Below are positions 7,897 through 11,798 of a stretch of DNA of 11,798 nt, one piece after another. The position numbers and the translations under genes were made by a program. Source of the DNA: Temnopleurus reevesii (lineage: Eukaryota > Echinodermata > Echinoidea > Temnopleuroida > Temnopleuridae); NCBI GenBank assembly GCA_036244855.1, contig BQKZ01001811.1, positions 89,677 to 101,474 of the forward strand, in the 5' to 3' direction. How positions within the stretch are numbered: position 1 is the first letter of the stretch; every line of letters begins with the position of its first letter. The notes under the pieces were generated by a model that was given only the letters and a program-made list of their open reading frames with translations, was not told the DNA's origin and searched no databases.

Positions 7897-8615
7897 CTAG
7901 AATTATAATTAAGAAGCTGATAAGTTGTAAATGCCCTTTTCCATGCACTCAGAAAAAAGTGTTTTCTCACATTTAAGACTCAATATTGACCCCCCTGAAA
8001 ACAACAAAAACAACAAACAAATTGTACAACCCATGAACACTAATGAATAGCAATGGGTACTACTGAAGAAAGACTTTCGTATTTAAAAAAAAAATCACAA
8101 AGGAGTCCCAATTTAACATGATCAAACAACAATATTTGTCCAGTTTAGTCCTCTGTAATCGATTTTTCCTTTTTGTTAAGGGCCAGTTTATCAGCTTAAT
8201 TGGGAGTCAACTGGATGAAGAGTCGCAATGAATCGCATTGAATCGGGATTCCATATGACTGGGACTTGATACTAATAGAGCGTACTCGGTTTTCATTGCA
8301 AGACTATTGCAGCAAATGTATGCCATTTACATTAATGTGCTCAAAGGCAGAGACATATTCATATATAACTTTCTTAACGACGCAGGCGAAATATTGTAAA
8401 AATCAAACTTGGCAACTGCACTAGGGATTTCGTTTCCATTTTCATTTGGGAATGAAAATGCTTATGTTGATGTCGCATGGCTAGACGGTGCAGGTATTGA
8501 CAAATTTCTTTTGATGAGACAACTTGAATACTGATTTAATGTTTACGTCTTTTTTAAGTTTTACGTTTTACGTTTCAATTCAAATTTATCAAAAGTTGAA
8601 CGCGTAGTTGCTTAC
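7897..8615 (-). other. Intron of gene A between ICL3 and TM6 exons
   Basis: The intron is 719 bp. Donor GTAAGC lies at 8610-8615 and acceptor CTAG at 7897-7900. It includes a degraded half of foldback family 1 at about 8216-8264. No exon or RNA gene was seen. Confidence 0.8.
8216..8264. repeat. Degenerate half-copy of foldback MITE family 1
   Basis: GAGTCGCAATGAATCGCATTGAATCGGGATTCCATATGACTGGG aligns, with mismatches, to the right arm of the copy at 4163-4295 (segment from about 4245 to 4291). The shared blocks are GAGTCG, GAATCG-ATTG and TCC-TATG-AC-GGG. The opposite arm is not clearly present (possibly AGGGCCAG near 8180). Treat it as a tentative remnant. Confidence 0.4.
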
Positions 8616-8701
8616 GTATAATTCTTCGATCCAGCCATAGGAGTTGCTCGTAGTTTAGTCACAAGGACCCTCACAATGTTTAATAAAAGAATAAGATTCA
8701 C
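8616..8701 (-). CDS. Class B GPCR TM5-ICL3 exon (gene A)
   Basis: The exon has 28 codons plus two bases, reading VNLILLLNIVRVLVTKLRAT, then PMAGSKNY and a split codon. (V)NL..LLNIVRVL(I/V)TKL is the cytoplasmic end of TM5 in calcitonin-receptor-like proteins. The following basic loop (TKLRAT...SKNY) is ICL3, which contacts the G protein. Acceptor TTCTGTCTTTCAG lies upstream and donor GTAAGC at 8610-8615. It enters in phase 0 and leaves in phase 2. Joining it to the next exon gives SKNYT-RAVRATL, in register with the family. Confidence 0.94.
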
Positions 8702-9083
8702 CTGAAAGACAGAATAGAAATAGGAGATAATCAGAATATAATTTATCTCATTAAAAATATGTGTTCATGAATCAGATCAATAATAGTAATAATAAAAATG
8801 TAACTATAAATACTATTTTCATTGTTTTCTATAATCATTTTCATTACATGTATAAAACATAAATTCAATATCATTTTCCCCAAATATGGGTTTTGGCGAA
8901 TATCTTTTTATAATTGTTTCACATCGTGCTGATTGAAAATACATATTGATGTACTTACTACTGATTCCTCTGATTAAAACAAGTACTAAGATAGAAATGA
9001 TGCGGTTAAATCGATTTTATTGACACGGCAATAGGAATATTTATATTACTTTAAATCATACATTAATAGAATTGCAACTTTAC

Positions 9084-9333
9084 GGTTTCAGAAACTACGA
9101 CAGTCCTTTGGAAGCTCATACTGTACGTGCAGCGCCAGCTTGATGCAGCGTGAAGGCGAGTTTCTACAAATCACCTTCTCGCTATTTCGATCTACAAAGG
9201 GCATCAACTTTAGGCGAAATTTTAAAATTCGCCTTCCCGTCTTCTCGTCCTAGGCAGGACGCCTAAGCATGTTTTAATTCGCCGTCGCGCTGCATGTATA
9301 CGCTTCAATAGTAGTGTCGTTGTTTCTGAAACC
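9084..9333. mobile_element. Foldback MITE, family 2 (about 250 bp)
   Basis: The left end GGTTTCAGAAACTACGACA is matched by the inverted right end; the other strand reads GGTTTCAGAAACAACGACA, one mismatch in 19. Similarity continues inward through TTGGAAGC/TTGAAGC and GTGCAGCGC/ATGCAGCGC blocks. Both arms contain GGCGA motifs. It has no coding potential, and no clear target-site duplication was found, so the superfamily is unassigned. It lies inside the gene A intron. Confidence 0.75.
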
Positions 9334-9349
9334 TCACTGATTCGGCTTA

Positions 9350-9565
9350 ACCCTAAAAAGCCCAAGCTATTTTGATGTCTCTGTGGCCCAAGGGGGGCAC
9401 ATACATAATGAAAACTTTGAGTTGATTTTGGACATCGGGCAGGTGCAGCGCACAACGCGTGCACGCCGAGGTCAACCCGTTTCGAGCTCTCGTGAACGGG
9501 GTCACAGAAAAGTATGGACGACTCCATCGTCCGAATAGGGGTAACTCGCGTGTTTTGTGAGAGCG
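9350..9565. repeat. Probable interspersed repeat, GC-richer than flanks
   Basis: The stretch contains CCTAAAAAGCCCAAGCTATT, then GGCCCAAGGGGGGCACAT, and several CGCG-containing segments, all unlike the AT-rich intron around it. The wording resembles widespread interspersed repeats of marine invertebrate genomes as I remember them, but I cannot name a family. The limits are approximate. Confidence 0.4.
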
Positions 9566-9761
9566 CGGAGGGACTTTAACAAATTCGCGTGGGCATTTGN
9601 TATACTAATAGTTATGTTGATACTCTGTAAAAGACTATTTGTATTGAAGTTACCGCTCCAAATTCCTTATAGTGCTTATAAATCGTATCAGTGTTTCAAC
9701 ATATCTCAAATTATATAGTCAATTGAAATGCACTCCAAATGAAAAAAAAGTGGACACTTAC

Positions 9762-9825
9762 AGCTAGCACAAATATGACGAATCCCGCTATGAGCCACTC
9801 AAATGGTGTACCACCAACCCAGCAA
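9762..9825 (-). CDS. Class B GPCR ECL2-TM5 exon (gene A)
   Basis: A short exon of one leading base and 21 codons, reading CWVGGTPFEWLIAGFVIFVLA. The CW at its start is the invariant ECL2 pair in class B receptors; the cysteine bonds to the TM3 cysteine and the tryptophan helps line the ligand pocket. The following hydrophobic segment starts TM5. Acceptor TTTTTTTTCAACAG lies upstream and donor GTAAGT at 9756-9761. It enters in phase 2 (CC+T gives proline) and leaves in phase 0, continuing into VNLILLL. The match depends on position and splice agreement as well as the CW motif, but all three concur. Confidence 0.9.
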
Positions 9826-10931
9826 CTGTTGAAAAAAAATATATACACATTTACATGTATTACCCATTCAATGGTTTCGGTTGTAGGTCAGAATGAAAAT
9901 CTCGTTAAGCCCGAGATTGAGACGATGCGAGATTGCATGGGACGCAACAAGGATCATAGGGGATCAACGTCCATCGGCATATTCTCCTACCTCACAGAAA
10001 CAGAGCTATAATACCAGACTTCAAATGAAAATCTACAATGGCATTGACAGCATGCTTGATTTACGGTTAAGGGTATGTTAAGTGTATGTTCATTGCACCA
10101 AGTATTACTACTTTCTTATACTTACCACACCGTAATTTGGAAAAATTCAGATAAACATATGTCTTAAAGCGAAAGACCAGTTTTGGGAGGAGGGCGCTTC
10201 AGATATTTAACTAGTTTGCGAGCTGCAGTAAAATTATTACCATAATGCAGTTTTTCAATAGTAAATTAGAGCATGTTCATAGTTTGCTTGAATGAAATCG
10301 ACCTAGAAATGGCTTAATTATCGCAAAATAAAAAAACCTGCTGCGGTCGTACACTCTCACAGAACATGCTTCACGTACAAAATGAACGCGAATTCACACA
10401 CCGCAGACAATACCACCGATCGCACCGCCCATTTCAGGCCGACGCTCCCCGTGCCAATGCACTTATTAGCACACCGTAGGAACAATGGCGGATTGACCTG
10501 TTCGACGTAAAATACACAGAATACGAGCAAAAATGTACTCCTAATATCCTACATAGATATATTTAGGCATGTAAAGCAACTTGTGAATACATCAGCTCGT
10601 TTAACATCACTTTCTGCATCCTGGTCATTACGAATCTATACCTTCAAGGCTCTGGTCACGAAGGGCCCCGGAAGCAACACGATTCAACACAACTCTTTGC
10701 CCGGAGGCAGTTAACTGTGAATTAACAAAGGGTCGTGTTGAATCGTGTTGCTTCCGGGGCTCTTTGTGACCAGGGCCTACGCTTCTTTACCAAGTTAACA
10801 TCTACGACATTTGTTTTAATAGTCTTTTTTCAGTGTTGTAGCGGTCTACCGTATTCTAAATGGAGAAGTCGTTAATTATGTGATGAGTAGATTGCGGAAA
10901 TATAGAAGGAAAAAAAAGGTTGAATACTTAC
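9826..10931 (-). other. Intron of gene A between TM4 and ECL2-TM5 exons
   Basis: The intron is 1106 bp. Donor GTAAGT lies at 10926-10931 and acceptor CAACAG at 9826-9831. It contains the second foldback family 1 copy (10648-10777). Plus-strand open frames near 9739-10081 overlap the exon and intron and have no family features. Confidence 0.8.
10648..10777. mobile_element. Foldback MITE, family 1, copy 2 (inverted relative to copy 1)
   Basis: A nearly palindromic element of about 130 bp. Its arms are GGCTCTGGTCACGAAGGGCC and, inverted, GGCCCTGGTCACAAAGAGCC. Both continue CCGGAAGCAACACGATTCAACAC. The centre carries TTAACTGTGAATTAACAAAG, the reverse complement of the centre of the copy at 4163-4295, so the two copies lie in opposite orientation. 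No clear target duplication is visible at this copy. It has no coding capacity. Confidence 0.8.
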
Positions 10932-10992
10932 GGACCAGGGGGATAATTTGCAACAAACCCGGCGTATAGACATGCTGGAATAATTGGTATTG
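10932..10992 (-). CDS. Class B GPCR TM4 exon (gene A, first visible exon)
   Basis: A short exon of two leading bases, 19 codons and two trailing bases, reading IPIIPACLYAGFVANYPPG. It matches TM4 of calcitonin-receptor-like proteins (GWGFPLIPACIHA-type). The part leading into ECL2 (NYPPGP-CW) is shorter and more proline-rich than I recall in vertebrate receptors. Acceptor TTTTTATTCCAG lies just upstream and donor GTAAGT at 10926-10931. A second CAG 18 bp further in is in phase too, but would remove the conserved IPIIP. It enters in phase 1 and leaves in phase 2. The upstream TM3 exon must lie beyond the right edge. Confidence 0.9.
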
Positions 10993-11798
10993 CTGGAATA
11001 AAAAGAAGAAGCACGAAGTTTAGATATGATATTAAAACAAAAATGAATTGTCATATAGAAGCAAGAATTTCATTTCGTTACGCCTTAACTAGGAGAAATT
11101 ATTTTACTGAATATGAGTTTGTTTACAAATTGATCTTCTCGGTTTGATATACAAGATATCTACAATTCAAACCTACAATTCAAACCATTCAAATTTCCTT
11201 GTTCATTATCTCATATAGATCATTTCCTTTCAATCAACGGTTCAATTATTCCCTCATTTTCATCACAGTAAGGTGCCACCTAAATTCCATTGGCCAATTT
11301 GTCCATTATGTTTGGTTTATTTAAGTGTCGTTTCGTCCTTCGTTAAGTAAATAAGTACAAAGAAAATCAACACACATGAATAGAAACAAACATAATATAA
11401 GTACAAGGATAGATAATGGAAATGATAAAATGATAGGAATGAAACACTCCATCCATATCCATTATAATAATGGCCTGTTCTTCTTGGTTGATTTTTCATC
11501 AAGGTAATGAATAATTTCAGAATTACTTTACGCACGACTGGTAAAAGTTCTTGTGATGAATGATCAAGAATCGTACATGCATCTTGCATCCGTTAACATA
11601 CTCCAGTCATTCTTAAAGCCCAAGTATAGTTTGGTAAAAGCGAATATTTTCATCGCCAAATTTTGTCTTCAAATCTACTTAAAAAGAAACATGATATCAT
11701 GACCATGTTGTACAAAAGATTGTACGAAAAATTAACAAGTTTTGGAAAAGTTATAACCTAAAGTGTGGAAAATATTTTAGCGTCGTAGCCCCCGACGC
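10993..11798 (-). other. Intron sequence upstream of the gene A TM4 exon
   Basis: At least 806 bp of AT-rich sequence. I looked for a TM3-type exon (NYFWML and EG.YLHT codons before a GTAAGT-like donor) and found none on either strand. The minus-strand open frame at 11317-11589 is tyrosine- and leucine-rich by chance and lacks receptor motifs. Confidence 0.75.

Larger units (their letters stand above)
8702..9761 (-). other. Intron of gene A between ECL2-TM5 and TM5-ICL3 exons
   Basis: The intron is 1060 bp, with donor GTAAGT at 9756-9761 and acceptor TTTCAG at 8702-8707. It is largely filled by repeat material: a 250-bp foldback at 9084-9333 and a GC-richer repeat-like stretch at about 9350-9565. 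An ambiguous base lies at 9600. The minus-strand open frame at 9222-9527 spans these repeats and is not considered a gene. Confidence 0.75.

Noticed and set aside
9222..9527. 101-codon minus-strand open frame.
   Set aside because: It spans one arm of the foldback element and adjacent repeat-like DNA inside a receptor intron and has no recognisable domain.
11317..11589. 90-codon minus-strand open frame with a hydrophobic end, considered as a TM3 exon of gene A.
   Set aside because: It lacks the CK, NYFWML and EG.YLHT motifs that any TM3 exon of this family should show.

Overview
The window looks like AT-rich, intron-rich animal DNA with many short non-autonomous repeats. A marine invertebrate deuterostome, such as an echinoderm, is my best guess. 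That guess rests only on overall texture (short introns of 0.5-1.1 kb, foldback elements, C/G-run repeats) and is weak. No prokaryotic gene, tRNA, rRNA or CRISPR array was seen.

All recognisable coding sequence lies on the minus strand and belongs to class B1 (secretin-family) G-protein-coupled receptors of the calcitonin/CGRP/DH31-receptor type. Nine exons can be defined with GT-AG borders and mutually consistent phases. They form two groups. Group A (right, 10992 down to 7764) has four exons: TM4, ECL2-TM5, TM5-ICL3 and TM6-TM7. Group B (left, 3117 down to 9) has five exons: two hormone-binding ectodomain exons, TM1, TM2 and TM3. In transcription order the window therefore reads TM4-TM7 and then ectodomain-TM3, so the two halves are permuted and do not overlap. 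The simplest reading is two head-to-tail tandem receptor genes. Gene A has its 5' half beyond the right edge, and gene B has its 3' half beyond the left edge. A single receptor gene with two assembly pieces in the wrong order would look the same from this window alone.

Region by region: 9-3117 holds gene B exons and four introns, one of which carries a GC-rich repeat with a 21-bp period. The 3118-7763 interval (4.6 kb) should contain the 3' end of gene A and the 5' end of gene B, but only one weak candidate tail exon (5323-5489) was found. It also holds a foldback element, an inverted repeat, a microsatellite and a Harbinger-like MITE. 7764-10992 holds gene A exons and introns, including a 250-bp foldback element and a degraded half-copy of the foldback family. 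10993-11798 is intron with no recognisable exon.

Both receptors would act at the plasma membrane, binding a calcitonin-type peptide through the cysteine-rich ectodomain and coupling to G proteins (Gs is usual for the family). The two genes share no exon here, so their divergence cannot be judged.
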